The notes under the pieces were generated by a model. It searched no databases and had not been told where the DNA came from. It was given only the letters and a program-made list of their open reading frames with translations. This document shows, piece by piece, positions 1 through 10,655 of a DNA stretch of 64,000 bases. A program made the position numbers and the translations under genes. Within the stretch, counting starts at the first letter, position 1. The number at the start of each line of letters is the position of its first letter. This stretch comes from Takakia lepidozioides (Eukaryota; Streptophyta; Takakiopsida; Takakiales; Takakiaceae), in the NCBI GenBank assembly GCA_030704615.1, contig CM060731.1, positions 92,422,756 to 92,486,755 on the forward strand, written 5' to 3'.

Positions 1-1625
1 ACGTTTCATCAGCGGACGGATGAATTTCGGCGCCGAAATTCATCCTATTCACGTGCTTTCGTACACAAACTTACAAATTTCGGCGCCGCAATTCATCGCT
101 TCCCAAGTCCTCATTCATCATGAACAAACCTGTCAGTGGGATATCGGAGCCGGAATTAATTCCGGGACAGTGGAAACGGCTGCACTTGGGCACATTTCAT
201 CCATATTTCGGCGCCGAAATTCATCCAGAGCGAAGACTAAATCGGCACCATGCTATGCTTTGCCGCCATCATTGCCCCTGACGGATGCTGTCCATGCCTG
301 TTGGACTTGCAATTTCTGGACATTTAACTATAATTTCGGCGCCGAAATTATACTTTATGTGCGGCAACGTCCCGTGCAAAAAAGACCACTTAATGAATAC
401 TGTCGGTTTCAAATGAAAAAAACGGCTAAAATGCAATTAATTTTGACAGAAGGGGTTCAATATGCCGATTTCTCCATTAAATGCAGAATATTCCTGTTAT
501 CTTCGTCGGAACGGGGTATTTCCAACGATTTACCGAAAATTATATCATCTAGAAGCAAATAGTAAGTGTCGGGTTTGGACGAATTTCGGCGCCGAAATTC
601 ATCCATTTCAAAGAAAAATAAATATTGGAGGGAGGGCATTGGATGAATTTCGGCGCCGAAATCCGGCGCTCAAACCCTGAAAAGAATTTGGAGGGATGGA
701 GTCGGTTGAATTTCGGCGCCGAAATTCATTGCTCGTGAAAAAAAAAATAAAAATCGGGAGGACTTCGGATGAATTTCGGCGCCGAAATTCATTGCTCGCG
801 AAGGAAAAAAATAAAATTCGGGAGGACTTCGGATGAATTTCGGCGCCGAAATTCATTGCTCGCGAAGAAAAAAAATAAATTGAGAGGACTTCGGATGAAT
901 TTCGGCGCCGAATTTCATTGCTCCCGAAGAAAAGAAAAAAATTTCGAGAGGACTTCGGATGAATTTCGGCGCCGAATTTCATTGCTCCCGATGAAAAGAA
1001 AAAATTTTCGGGAGGACTTCGGATGAATTTCGGCGCTGAAATTCATTGCTCACGGAGAAAAAAAAAAATTCGGGAGGACTTCGGATGAATTTCGGCGCCG
1101 AAATTCATTGCTCGCGAAGAAAAAAGAAAATTAGAAGGGAGTACTTGGATGAGATTCGGCGCCGAAGTTCATTTGTCGCAAAGAAAAAAAAAAAAAAAAA
1201 AAGACTTCAGATGAATTTTGGCACTGAAATCCATCCGCAGGGCAGCAGAATTAGGGTCGGAAAAGGAGATGAAGAATGAATTTCGGCGCTGAAATACATC
1301 CATTCTGCCGATTCAGGATTACTGTCATTCGGATGTCGGCACCGATATCCGGACACGTGGTGAATCACGACTGTAATCAGGAACACATTCATCCGTATTT
1401 TGGCATCCAAATTCAACCCTCATGTGTAGAAACAATTTGATGAAGAAGATGTTCATCCGAATTTCGGCACCGAAATCCATCCGTTGGGTGCTTGGTCAGT
1501 TTCATGAGGTGAACAAATTACTATTTCTGTCGCCGGAATTCATCCCCTGGCTTCCAAAGTTGTTACATGACAGATATGTTCATCCAGATTTCGGTGCCGA
1601 AATTCATGGGAAGGCCTGATTTATT
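1..1625. repeat. GGCGCC-centred palindrome array
   Basis: More than 20 copies of a near-perfect palindrome with core TTTCGGCGCCGAAA, usually extended by GGATGAA on the left and TTCATCC on the right. From about 690 to 1210 the copies sit in a regular tandem array of about 62-63 bp (centres near 712, 775, 838, 900, 965, 1027, 1090, 1155). Each unit is the palindrome plus an A-rich spacer and GGGAGGACTTC. Outside this block the copies are irregularly spaced and more diverged (for example TTTCGGCACCGAAA near 1460 and TTTCGGTGCCGAAA near 1592). Open frames here only reflect the repeat. No gene is visible. Confidence 0.9.
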
Positions 1626-1847
1626 GTAGCCCAAGTGGTTGTACATTACAATTCAGGCACCAAATATCCGATGTGAACTTGCTGTTGTCGTTCGTTTTTG
1701 TAACGTACGTTACATACCTTCATCTTTACGTGCACCGATCACCCATCCTGTTGGATACGGAATCCTCTAGAAAATCATTTGTGTTATTAGGTAGGACACA
1801 CTCTTCTCACTGCAGGACTTCGCTGCGGAGCGTACCGAGAGGTCCCG

Positions 1848-2402
1848 TCTTCAACATGGACTCCCGTGTTTGGGTAAACGTGTACTTCCATCCTGATTCT
1901 CTGAAAGCTAAAATACGTTCCACGAAATCCAATTCCCAGTCGTCATCCTCCTCCCACGAGAAGCTCTTCGCCCCGCATACCGGTGGGTGACCCCGCAGCT
2001 TGGCCCATCCATCGGTGGGGGAAACTGAAAAGACGGCGGCCACCAACAAAGGCGAATGACACCAGGATGGCCAACGCTCTTGCAATGCCCTGCATAATGC
2101 AAGGTTGCAGGAATGTTCCTCACCCCGGGATGGGGCGCATGTTTCAGTTGTCAACAGCCGGGTCTGCTGCGCGCAGTGTCGTGTATACAATCATGGTTTC
2201 ACAGTACCCAGCTTGCAACTGTGAGGACTTCCTTGTTATGGAATCGAAGAATGCAGCATACGTCCCCTGCAAACACCTTTATTACATTTTTCTGAAGCGC
2301 ATGAGTTGCATATCCGCAGTGGACGTCTTCATCCATGCTCCAACACTGAGTTTCAACGAGCTGCACAAGGCCCTACGGCAGGACACTGGTCGGACTGCTT
2401 GA
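1848..2402 (+). pseudogene. MULE-like transposase C-terminal fragment with SWIM zinc finger
   Basis: The frame ending at 2402 encodes a SWIM motif: CNCEDF, then CKHLYYIF about 20 residues later (CxC...CxH). Before it comes VPHPGMGRMF and after it FIHAPTLSFNEL. The same blocks in the same order occur at 10656-11438, so both come from one transposase family. SWIM fingers are typical C-terminal DNA- or protein-binding modules of MULE transposases. Upstream, a short frame starting at 1856 (MDSRVWVNVYF) stops at 1990, so the piece is disrupted and lacks a catalytic domain. Treat it as a relic, not a gene. Confidence 0.7.
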
Positions 2403-3086
2403 CATTCCACATTCGGGAAGGAGAAAGTGGCAATTATATTACATTCATCTTCTTGCACCCTATTTTTTTTGTGAGGAATTATACACTTGGTGGTGCCGCA
2501 TCGCCATGGCTACATGTGAATTTTGGTGCCGCAATACATGAGAATGTGGTTTTTGGCCATGAATGGCATGCGCATGTTTTTTTTATTTTGGTTGTCTACA
2601 AATGGATCCGAGTAAAGCATACATTGTGTGGAGATTAACGGGCATTGAGGCCTATTTTAGCGCCGTTTATGGTCTATGTACTGCATAGTGCTTCCTTGTT
2701 ACTGTTCTTCATTCAATTTGTAGTGATTTCGCAGCCCATCCTGGCGTTTTCGTCCACCTTTATGAGAAGACTCCAATTTGCTACAAATACATTGTTACTG
2801 TTCTGCAAATGTGATGCCTTTACGAGATTGCTAGTTCTGTGTCCCAGTGGGAAGGGTCCTACTGCACATTCCAACATTTGCATACTGCACCTTGTGCAAA
2901 CAACAATCCATACGACAAAGGACACGTCCCAGCATACTGGCAGTGAATTGCAAAAAACCTTAACAGAAGATTATCCAAGCATGTATATTCCCCATATGGC
3001 ACAGGGAAGCTGCTTGATTTCTGAATGAAAATGTATGTGCCATGAGTGTCGGCGAGTCGAAACATGTCTACTCTAGCATACAAGAC
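2403..3086. other. No gene recognised
   Basis: AT-rich sequence between the SWIM fragment and the convergent minus-strand gene. One relaxed copy of the palindrome family is visible near 2520 (AATTTTGGTGCCGCAATAC). The short open frames show no recognisable domain. Confidence 0.5.
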
Positions 3087-3680
3087 CTATGGTCCCCTCG
3101 CCCAAGAAGAAGGAACTCTAACTGGCCTCTCAAGGACCTCCTGAGTGACCGGGTGCCTATATTTGAACAAAATGTCAGTGGTTTCTGTCGCCCGGTTGAA
3201 ACTAACGAGGATGTCGTGTTTATCGATAGCGCCCCCTTGGTAGAAGGACATTTTCACAGTGGGCCCTGTGTTCCCCTCCTCCTCATCCTCATAACTGAAG
3301 AGAATGTCCCCACTTTCCGAGCCAGTCCGTCCACGCGTAAAGTTTTCACCTATGCACTCATCATACATCCACTCGCAACAATTCCAGCGATACAACAACG
3401 CTGTGCGTGATCTGTTCGGCTCCCACTCATGCGGAAAGTCCAGGTCCATGATGCGTAGGAACCACCTGCTCCCCAGCCGGGGTCCAGGAGAATCGTGCAA
3501 TCCTGGAAGAAACTCCATTGCTCTCAGCTGGACAAGTCGAGGATCGTCCCTGTAAACATCCAGGAAAACAATGATGTCGTGTGCTTTCGGGAAAATGACT
3601 CCCGTCTGGCGTCGATAGATGTGATTCGGGCACGACATGGCCTCACGACATAGCACAAACTCAAAGCAGGGAGGAGATGG
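3087..3680 (-). CDS. Open 3' portion of the DGNHR gene
   Basis: About 195 uninterrupted codons ending in a stop at 3087. The product is rich in aromatic and acidic residues (RWFLRIMDLDFPHEWEP, CCEWMYDECIGENF, SYEDEEEGN). It reads like a globular domain rather than repeat translation, because its composition is balanced and the opposite strand is less protein-like. I recognise no family. Its place at the 3' end of the minus-strand gene rests on shared strand, order and style. The join to the previous exon (about 4550) crosses repeats and was not verified. Confidence 0.5.
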   Translation of the reverse strand, partial: PSPPCFEFVLCREAMSCPNHIYRRQTGVIFPKAHDIIVFLDVYRDDPRLVQLRAMEFLPGLHDSPGPRLGSRWFLRIMDLDFPHEWEPNRSRTALLYRWNCCEWMYDECIGENFTRGRTGSESGDILFSYEDEEEGNTGPTVKMSFYQGGAIDKHDILVSFNRATETTDILFKYRHPVTQEVLERPVRVPSSWARGP

Positions 3681-3759
3681 GCACAACAGAGAAGAGTGAA
3701 GAGCAAAATGAGAGCAAGGCCTCCCTTACCGTAAGGCGGGTATTTGCTCTCCGGAGCCC

Positions 3760-4230
3760 AATTTTGGCGTCGTTATTGGATGGAGTGCGGAAGCTTCAGC
3801 CGAGAATTTTGTTTCCGCAGGTCAATTTTGGCGCCGTTATTGGTTGCAATCCCTAGCCTTCAGCCGGGTATTTGGTTTCTGGACCCAATTTCGGCGCCGT
3901 TATCGGCTGCACTCCGGTGGCTTCAACCGAGTATTTGGTTTTCGGGGCCCATTTCGGCGCCGTTATCGCCTGCACTCTGGGTATTTTGGTTGGTGGAGCC
4001 CAATTACTTTCACCGTTGTTGTCTTCACTCCCGAGCCTTCAGTCGGCTATTTCTTTTCCTGTGCCCAATTACGGCGCTGTTATACCCAACCATCATGCAC
4101 TTCTGCAACAGTACTATCCACGGTTATAGGTCGCCATTGCGTTTTCGGAGTCTGCAAACCCAGATCCTAATTCCGCTTGCGTCTCTGCCTCTGGGATAAT
4201 TTTGGTGCCGTTATTGCCCAGAATTCAGTT
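3760..4230. repeat. CAATTTTGGCGCCGTTATTGG repeat cluster
   Basis: About seven diverged units, each with a GGCGCC-type core followed by GTTAT (near 3765, 3822, 3887, 3950, 4010, 4070, 4200) and a spacer with CTCCG..CTTCAGCCG. They share the GGCGCC centre with the array at 1-1625 but have different arms. The cluster lies in what appears to be an intron or insertion within the minus-strand gene. Confidence 0.8.
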
Positions 4231-4236
4231 TTTCTA

Positions 4237-4475
4237 TGACCTGGCCTAGCGGTCCATGACCCTGGGCTCCAAGTCATGAGCGTACACTGGTACTCATGAG
4301 CGGAGTGCTTCCACCATGAGCGCGGAAATCTTCGATTTTTGATTATTTTATAGTTTTGGGCCCGAAAAAAATCTGCCGAAATTTGAAGTGTGTTACTTTG
4401 CGGCTCATGGGTGAGCCATGCCCGCTCATGAGCTCATGAGCTCACCGCTCATGAGCTCATGGAATAGCAACCCCC
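4237..4475. repeat. CTCATGAG palindrome cluster
   Basis: Several overlapping copies of GCTCATGAGCTCATGAG near 4415-4462, and related CATGAGCG words from 4265 to 4325. The sequence can fold into a strong hairpin. A CGGTTATAGG motif shared with the repeat family at 41705 and 57310 occurs just before it (about 4119). Confidence 0.65.
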
Positions 4476-6339
4476 ACTGCGTGTCTACTGATCGCCAAAG
4501 AATGTTTTCAAACATAAGACAAAATTAACGAACCTGTATAGGACCCTCTTCATGGCTCCCTCCGCCCGTACTGCTGGTCAAAATCATTTGTTCGGGAGAT
4601 TCCTCCATCTCGGGAAAACTCTTTGAAGAAGCAGTTGCTCCAAGCTATGGCCTTCCACTGCCTCAAGTAATCCTCCAGAGTGTCCTCGGGCACGGTCATG
4701 GTAATTTTGTAGTCATAAAGTTGTTTCTCCAGCACCTTGTTTGCACGAGCTTCAATCTGCAGGTATACATATGCATGGGTTAGAGTCCATTCATGGGAAG
4801 ATCTTCTCAAAAATATCAAGCACAGAAAGTCCTGAAAAGTACCTGGCTCCAGTAGGTGGCTTTGTGCAACCATATATCAAGAACTTGGTCGCTGACGGGT
4901 TTGATGTGCCTGGTGTTCTCATCTCTTTCACCCCTAGGGAAGCAGTACACCGGTGAAGCTTTTCCTGTGTCATCTCCGGTTTGGTGTTATTGTTCCAGTG
5001 GATCCTCACCTGGTTAAGAAACTCGGGACCAAAATCAGGGTCAGCTATTCTCAGCTATTTCACGAAAGCGCTCATGAGCTTCTTCCGTATCTCATTCATC
5101 GTAAACTTCATGGCTTCCGCCACTCCCTTGGACGTCCTCAGACCCTCCAGGGTTTTCAAATAGTACTCCGCTTTTCCTCTCTCTCCAGCTTCAGCTATTT
5201 CTTGCTGCAAAACGTAATCCGAAATGAGATCACTTGTTACTGACAATATCCCAACAGACAATGGAAGGCCAGAGCAATGGAATACTTACAGTGTACATGT
5301 ACTCCATGAATGCTTCCCTTGTCAGCTTGTACCAGGTATCTGACGTTTTCGATGTCAAACATTTCTTGATTGACTCCGCACTCAGGATGCTCTTGAATGA
5401 ATTGAGGGGCATCTGGCCGATATTCTGGATCCTGAATAGTGTGTGAAGAAGGTTCGTTGTCACATGGGCAGTTTTAGTTCCCCTGTCACATACAGTGGTG
5501 TGTCGTCAGTGAGTGCTAAAAGCAAACAGACAGTGAAGGAAAAAATACGGACAATAACAGGTGAAGAAGACACTGACTTGTTAACGTCATGCATTGCCGT
5601 CAACAGTGCTGTGATGTTTCCCTTGGGATCCAGCACCATTGAGGCCATAGAGTAGTGCCACTCCTCCTCGGTGCTATGATATCTCTCGCTCATGTTCCTC
5701 CAGGCAAGCAATCGGTGGTTCCCATCCCACACATGAAACATCTTGCCAGAGAAAGGCTGGGTGACGAGCCTCTTGCAAATGATAGATTCGAACTCATCGT
5801 TTATCTGTTGCCAGATAGGATCCCAGCCTCCAACAATGGACTCGTCCACCAACACTTCTCTGCTAGAGGAGTCTGCCAAGGACACGTAAAAAACAGATTG
5901 ACCCTCTATGTATCCATGGCAAAAATCTTGTTCCAACTTTTGAATGTCGTTCGTCAGAGCTGGTCGAATGAAGGGCATGGAGATCAAACGGCATAGGGGT
6001 ATCATTATTTTTCCCCCAGGGACACCCATGGCCTTGATGACTTGGGCAGAATTCACTTTGGAGAAGGAAAGCAGATCTTTCGCTGTCTTCGTATGGCCTG
6101 CCATCGTCCTCCTCCTCAACAACCACCAGTTCCTGCTCAATGACTTCGTCCTCTACCTGAGCAGCACCTTTCCTTTTCTTCGTCTGCACTCAAAACAAAA
6201 GGTTACGAATGTAAAAGACTTGTGAGAAATTGCGTGCTTCAACGCACACAATTTTCCACCCTCTGAAAGGTACTCATTTCTTGGCCCACTTCATACCCAA
6301 AGTCAATCTACTCTCTTCCATAAAAGTATGCAGCAGACA

Positions 6340-6640
6340 TTTAATCTAATCTCCCTGAATAGGCAGACTTTTCTGCCTATTCAGGGATTCTATCTTTGTT
6401 AACATAGCACAGCTGAGAGAAGGCCATACAGAGAACCTCCAGAAAAATGAGTGCATCAACGCATGCAGTTTCTGGCGGTTCTCTCGCACTCACTTTTTTG
6501 CCTATTCAGGGCTTTTCTGTCTCTGTTAACTCAGCACAGCTGAGAGAAGGTCATTGAGCAAACATTCAGAAATTGCGTGCGTTGACACACTTATTTTCTT
6601 GAGGTTCTCTGTATGGCCTTCTCTCAGCTGTCGAACTCTA
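6340..6640. repeat. Intronic inverted and direct repeats
   Basis: A 31-bp perfect inverted repeat lies at 6409-6439 and 6601-6631 (contains CAGCTGAGAGAAGG). A direct repeat around TGCCTATTCAGGG...CACAGCTGAGAGAAGG occurs at about 6374-6425 and 6500-6551. The whole lies within the first intron proposed for the minus-strand gene and looks like a small foldback insertion. Confidence 0.7.
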
Positions 6641-7129
6641 ATCTCAGCTGTCCCTCCTCCTATGCAGTACATGGAAAGTGAGAAGTGGGTCATACCCGGG
6701 TTTGGTTGTTATGCATTGCCTGCATCCCTGTGGTCTTACTTTGAACGATCAAGCAAAAAAAAGCAGAATAGAGGGCGCACGCAATTTTCTTGCCCTGGAA
6801 ACTTGACAGAAGATGGCAAGTAAGAGAATCACCTGAGGTCCTTTTACCGAAGAACTCCCAGATGCCTTTGATGTGGCAACAACGGCAGCCTTCTTAACCT
6901 TCGGCATCGCCTCCTACTCCACGACGTTCTTACCCTTCGGCGTGGATTCCTTCGCAAGAGCGTCTGCCTCGTCGGTGTCCATAGCGTCTGTGTCGTCCTC
7001 TGACGCAGTCTCGTCCCCAACTTCATCACAAGCTGGCGGCTGGTCCTCCACCGCCATGTGTTCGGTTTCCAGGGCTGCGCTCTCCTCTGCAATCTCCTTT
7101 AGTGTCATGTTGAGCTTTCGGCCTTTCAT

Positions 7130-7887
7130 TCTCTCTCTTGCCTTCTTCCTCTCTCGCGCTGAAGTAAAAAAGAATGATTGTCTTCTACGCCTTCCACTCT
7201 CTCGCGCGAAACTCTGTCTCCTGCTACTCTCCAGCTTGAAAAACTACGATCTACTGGAATGAGAGACATCGTGCGATGAGTAGCAGCGGGGCATCGCTCC
7301 TGGCGGTTATGCATGTATTCACTGCATACGTGTCCCCCTCCTAACGGCACACTCGTCCATTTTGCGGTGTCCGTCGTCTTTCATTATGGAGGTATGGCCA
7401 TCGCATGGATTTGATTCGGATGGATGACTAATTTCAGTAGATTTTTTGGATTCTCCCGGATGAACATCTTCCATTCGTTCGACGGTGATTCCTCTTAAAC
7501 CCTATACTCAATCCATGTCGGGTACCACGTGGCTGAACACATTGGGGTGGCATGGGATGTCGGTCTCCGCCGTCATTTCACATGTGTTTGTAAAGGCACA
7601 TAACTGCTTAACAACTGTTTTATGAACTGTTTTGACAACTGTTTCTGAAAGGCTCTTTAACGGTATGTCAGCTTTAAAAACAGGTCTTGGCTGACCCTTC
7701 TAGAACGGTTTGGGACATACATGACGTGTTGTCCTTTGCCGACCTCGTTAGTAAAGGTGACGGACTTTTGGGTTTCGGTCTGAAATGCAAAGCATGAGAA
7801 ATGTAATCCCCACTATCGTTTGTAACAAGAATCCACACAGAAGTTGTGGCTTCCGCACTTCTGCGAGGGAATTTCTCTTGCAGCAAC
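7130..7887. other. Divergent intergenic region
   Basis: About 760 bp between the start of the minus-strand DGNHR gene (7129) and the first Met codon of the plus-strand transposase (7888). If the two genes are one transposon, this segment would hold both promoters. I see no clear TATA box or paired motif that proves it. Confidence 0.4.
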
Positions 7888-8958
7888 ATGGCTTCCTCCG
7901 AAGCGGAGTTTTACTCTGTGGAGAAACCAGTACCTTTCTCGTAGGAGACCGATGACAATGGTTTTGCAATTGCGGAGGAACATCTCCTAGCAACGCGTTT
8001 CGAGTTCCAGTATGGTACTGTGTGGCTGGAAAGAGAGGTTTACGGTGACGATGGGAAGTTGAAGAAGTATGCTTTCCAGAAACCGGATGAAAACGCACTT
8101 ATGAGTCAGTGGAGAGTTCCTCCAGGAAGATACAGAGTCCTTGGAGCTCCTCGCCGACAGTCGATTGGTTCGTATGTGACGCCAAGAACTGCTGCTTCTG
8201 ATGTTCAAGACAAGAGGAATGTGGTCGTGAAGACGGAGCCCACAACTTCCAGACTAATTGTTGAGCTCTCCGACTCCTCGGAGGAGGACGTCCCGAAAAT
8301 TCCTTTTCTTGCTCCTTCTCCGGTGGTCGTGGTGCCGGGATTGAAGGACCTATGTAGTGTCATTCCTAAGCTGAAGTCAATGGGAGGAATGCCCAGTTTC
8401 AAGAGTGAATTGCGGGGGATTGACTGGGACACTGTCCCTGTTGAGCGTGTGCAGTACCTTCCAGAATCTTTTGATGGGGATGTCGTCTTCGAGCTGCCTC
8501 CACCTGGGCGGGGTGGACCCGTTTCGAGCCTCATGCACGGAATGGACGAGAGACACGATGAACACCCATGGTGCAGAACAAAGACATCCAATATTCAAAA
8601 TGATGACAAGCTCGTGTTCAGAAGAGCGGTGTGCAATGGGCACCTGAGGTGCGAGAATTTGAGTTGCAGACATTTCCTGCGGTCAGAGGTTCAGAACCAG
8701 AGCGAGTGGGAGGGTGTCGCCGAGAATCCTTTCAAGCCCGGTGAAGCACCTCCAAGCTCCAACACTTTCGTTTGCAAGTTCTGCAAACGAGCGCCTTCTT
8801 TTGTGGCAGTGTGTGGAGCAAGAATGTACTATGTGGTGCACCGTTTTCCAACCTTGACTAGAGCCGGTGTGCATTTCGGGTTCCACAACCATCCAGTGTC
8901 GAAGGGGGATTACAGGGAAAGTGTTGAAACAGTATCCAGGTTGATAAGAAGAGTATGA
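7888..8958 (+). pseudogene. Transposase N-terminal zinc-binding segment
   Basis: Starts at ATG 7888 (MASSEAEFYSVEKP), is cut by TAG at 7942, then stays open in the same frame to 8956. It contains an acidic SDSSEEDVPK stretch and then a cysteine/histidine region: CENLSC, later CKFC, and FHNHP at the end. The C-x4-C ... C-x2-C ... HxH spacing fits the FLYWCH/WRKY-GCM1-like fingers common at the N-terminus of MULE transposases. This is a motif-level assignment. A one-base shift near 8955 separates it from the catalytic part. Confidence 0.6.
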
Positions 8959-9910
8959 GAGCAATCCAACAGCCACCACCTCCACAATTGTTCTTGGAAC
9001 AAGCAAGACTTTCCTAGAAACCCATATTCTTAGTGAAAGAGATTCTGTGGGCAGGAAACTCGACGGGTCAGCCTCGGACAATGTTATGGATCACTTCTCT
9101 ACCTTGAGCTTGCCGAACATTAAAAACCAGGTGAATGCATTGAGGATGGGCTCTGCTAACAGAGGGTACGTTGATAACATTTTCGAGTTGAAGCAACGGA
9201 GCAGGTATGACTACATTCAAGAGAGTGTGTTCCCACGTCAAGGGTCGAACAAAGTGTACGTTTTCAAAATGTCCACAGCCGGGGAGGGCAGCGGAGTCAG
9301 TCTTGTGAAGCGCATGCAGAAGGGTGGCGATCTTCAGAACTGTTTCCTTATGTTTGATCACGTCAAACGAGTGAAAGACTGGACTACAAATGGCCTGTCA
9401 TGTTTACGATCATTTCTACCAGCGAGTCATGACAATTGCAGTGTGTGACATGCAATCAGAGGATGCGGATTCGCAGCAGCTAATGTGGAGAAGTCTCATT
9501 CGCGTTATGGACTCCCAAGGTGTCCCATGTCCAAATTTCGCCGGATTTATGGCAAACAGTGCTCAAGCGAACTTCAATGCTATTCGCATTGTGTTTGGAT
9601 CAGGAGATCCAAAGGTGCCAATGCCATGAAGAGAACGAACATGTCTTTTCCATTGGACCCAGTCCCTTGAGAAACATACAAAGGTAGACATCAAACCGGA
9701 AATGCAGCCTATTCATCTTAGGCTATGCAAACAGTACAAAGATGCGAAAAGCATGGCAGAGGCGAATACATTGTTCCAGACAATTCGTGCCTGATGGTTC
9801 TCATACGGGGCTGCATCAGAAGACAATATGAGAGCGCTAGAAGACTGGCTGGCATTTTGGCACATCCGGTACAGACAATGGGGAGCATGCATGACAACGG
9901 TGCGTGCATT
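8959..9910 (+). pseudogene. Transposase DDE catalytic segment
   Basis: Three frames together give the catalytic core. 9047-9396 has SASDNVMDHFSTLSLP and FLMFDHVKRVKDWTT, where FD would carry the first acidic residue. After a one-base insertion in an A-run near 9396 it continues with MACHVYDHFYQRVMTIAV and CPNFAGFMANSAQAN. After another shift near 9630 it continues with LFHWTQSLEKH and a tail containing SEDNMRALEDWLAFWHIRY. The second block reads MANSAQAN, where an Asp would be expected for a DDE enzyme. A TGA interrupts the tail near 9790, next to a Trp codon. Confidence 0.6.
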
Positions 9911-10021
9911 TGAAAACTTGAAAATTTCATTGACTTTGTATCCATTTCCAATCATGTCTGTTGTGGTGGGGGTGTGCTTGTCCTCTTTCTGATATATGTT
10001 TTTCCATTTTGCAGCATTTCT
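9911..10021 (+). other. Probable transposase intron
   Basis: The coding signal stops after ENLKIS near 9930 and resumes at SIEKMADML near 10022, right after TTTTTCCATTTTGCAG, a good acceptor. A GT donor within 9935-9962 is likely but was not fixed to one site. Confidence 0.45.
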
Positions 10022-10533
10022 CAATTGAGAAGATGGCGGACATGCTCTCTTGCAATCTGGCGGAGACGGTGCACAATGTATGGTTGCAGCAATCTAGAAA
10101 TCGGGGCCGGGATTTGTATGTGGCGACGGCAGATGATCTGATTCGAGCTCTACTGCAACAGACGAGATATCGGGAGTTCATGCGGGGTGGCGGTGGTGGC
10201 AAGGGTCCAGACAAGTCCGAGTTGATGTTGCGAGCAGCAAGAAGATCAGGGGATCCGAACAAGATTGCCAAGGTTGTCAGCATGTGTGCGGAAGGAACTC
10301 CACTGGTGTCCAGAGTTCCCCATCTGGAGGGTGAGGAGAGATTCGGGTCTTGTAAACGGAAATTGAACACCCCTCTTGGGTCGGTTGCGGACTCCCACAG
10401 GCCGGACAGGGACAACTTCTCCATGCCGCGTGTTCCATTTCATCAGAGGTTCGTTTCCGGCATATCCAGTGCGGACGATCCTTTGTCACAAAGCCAAAGG
10501 CAGCCATCTCCCATAGTGAGTGCAATGGGGTAG
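10022..10533 (+). pseudogene. Transposase middle segment after the intron
   Basis: Open frame with MADMLSCNLAETVHNVWLQQ, then a basic Gly-rich region (MRGGGGGKGPDK) and a polar tail. It stops at 10533. The SWIM part restarts about 120 bp downstream at 10656, so at least one shift or a second intron separates them. The catalytic-like tail before it and the SWIM finger after it place this in the same transposase. Confidence 0.5.
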
Positions 10534-10655
10534 GAGGCGAACGTGCTCCCCCCTGTGGTGGAGTCCATGTGCCCCGACAAAGTCTAGCACATAGAACGCA
10601 CCACTGCTGGGTCTCGAGTAAAGTGCACGGCAATCAGAGCAACCAATCGTGAGAA

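Larger units (their letters stand above)
3087..7129 (-). pseudogene. Broken multi-exon gene for an unrecognised protein with a DGNHR motif
   Basis: Read leftward, proposed exons are about 7129-6833, 6183-5575, 5482-5291, 5204-5010, 4756-4550 and 3680-3087, with GT/AG borders at most joins. The first exon is acidic (EDDTDAMDTDEADA) with a Lys-rich end, perhaps a nuclear-localisation region. The second has a folded-looking core: IPLCRLISMPFIRPALT, then FHVWDGNHRLLAW, then EEEWHYSMASMVLD. The DGNHR block resembles the DGxHR motif of ParB/sulfiredoxin-like folds, but that is only a motif match. Breaks: in-frame TAG at 6914-6916, a frameshift near 6080, and a frame change next to a 10-bp direct duplication at 5041-5060. 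A palindromic repeat region (3760-4470) separates the last two exons. The gene is divergent to the transposase at 7888 and could be the second gene of the same transposon. Function unknown. Confidence 0.55.

Noticed and set aside
1-1625. CRISPR-like array (regular palindromic repeats of about 63 bp)
   Set aside because: Spacers are near-copies of one another, not unique, there is no cas gene, and the genome is plant nuclear.
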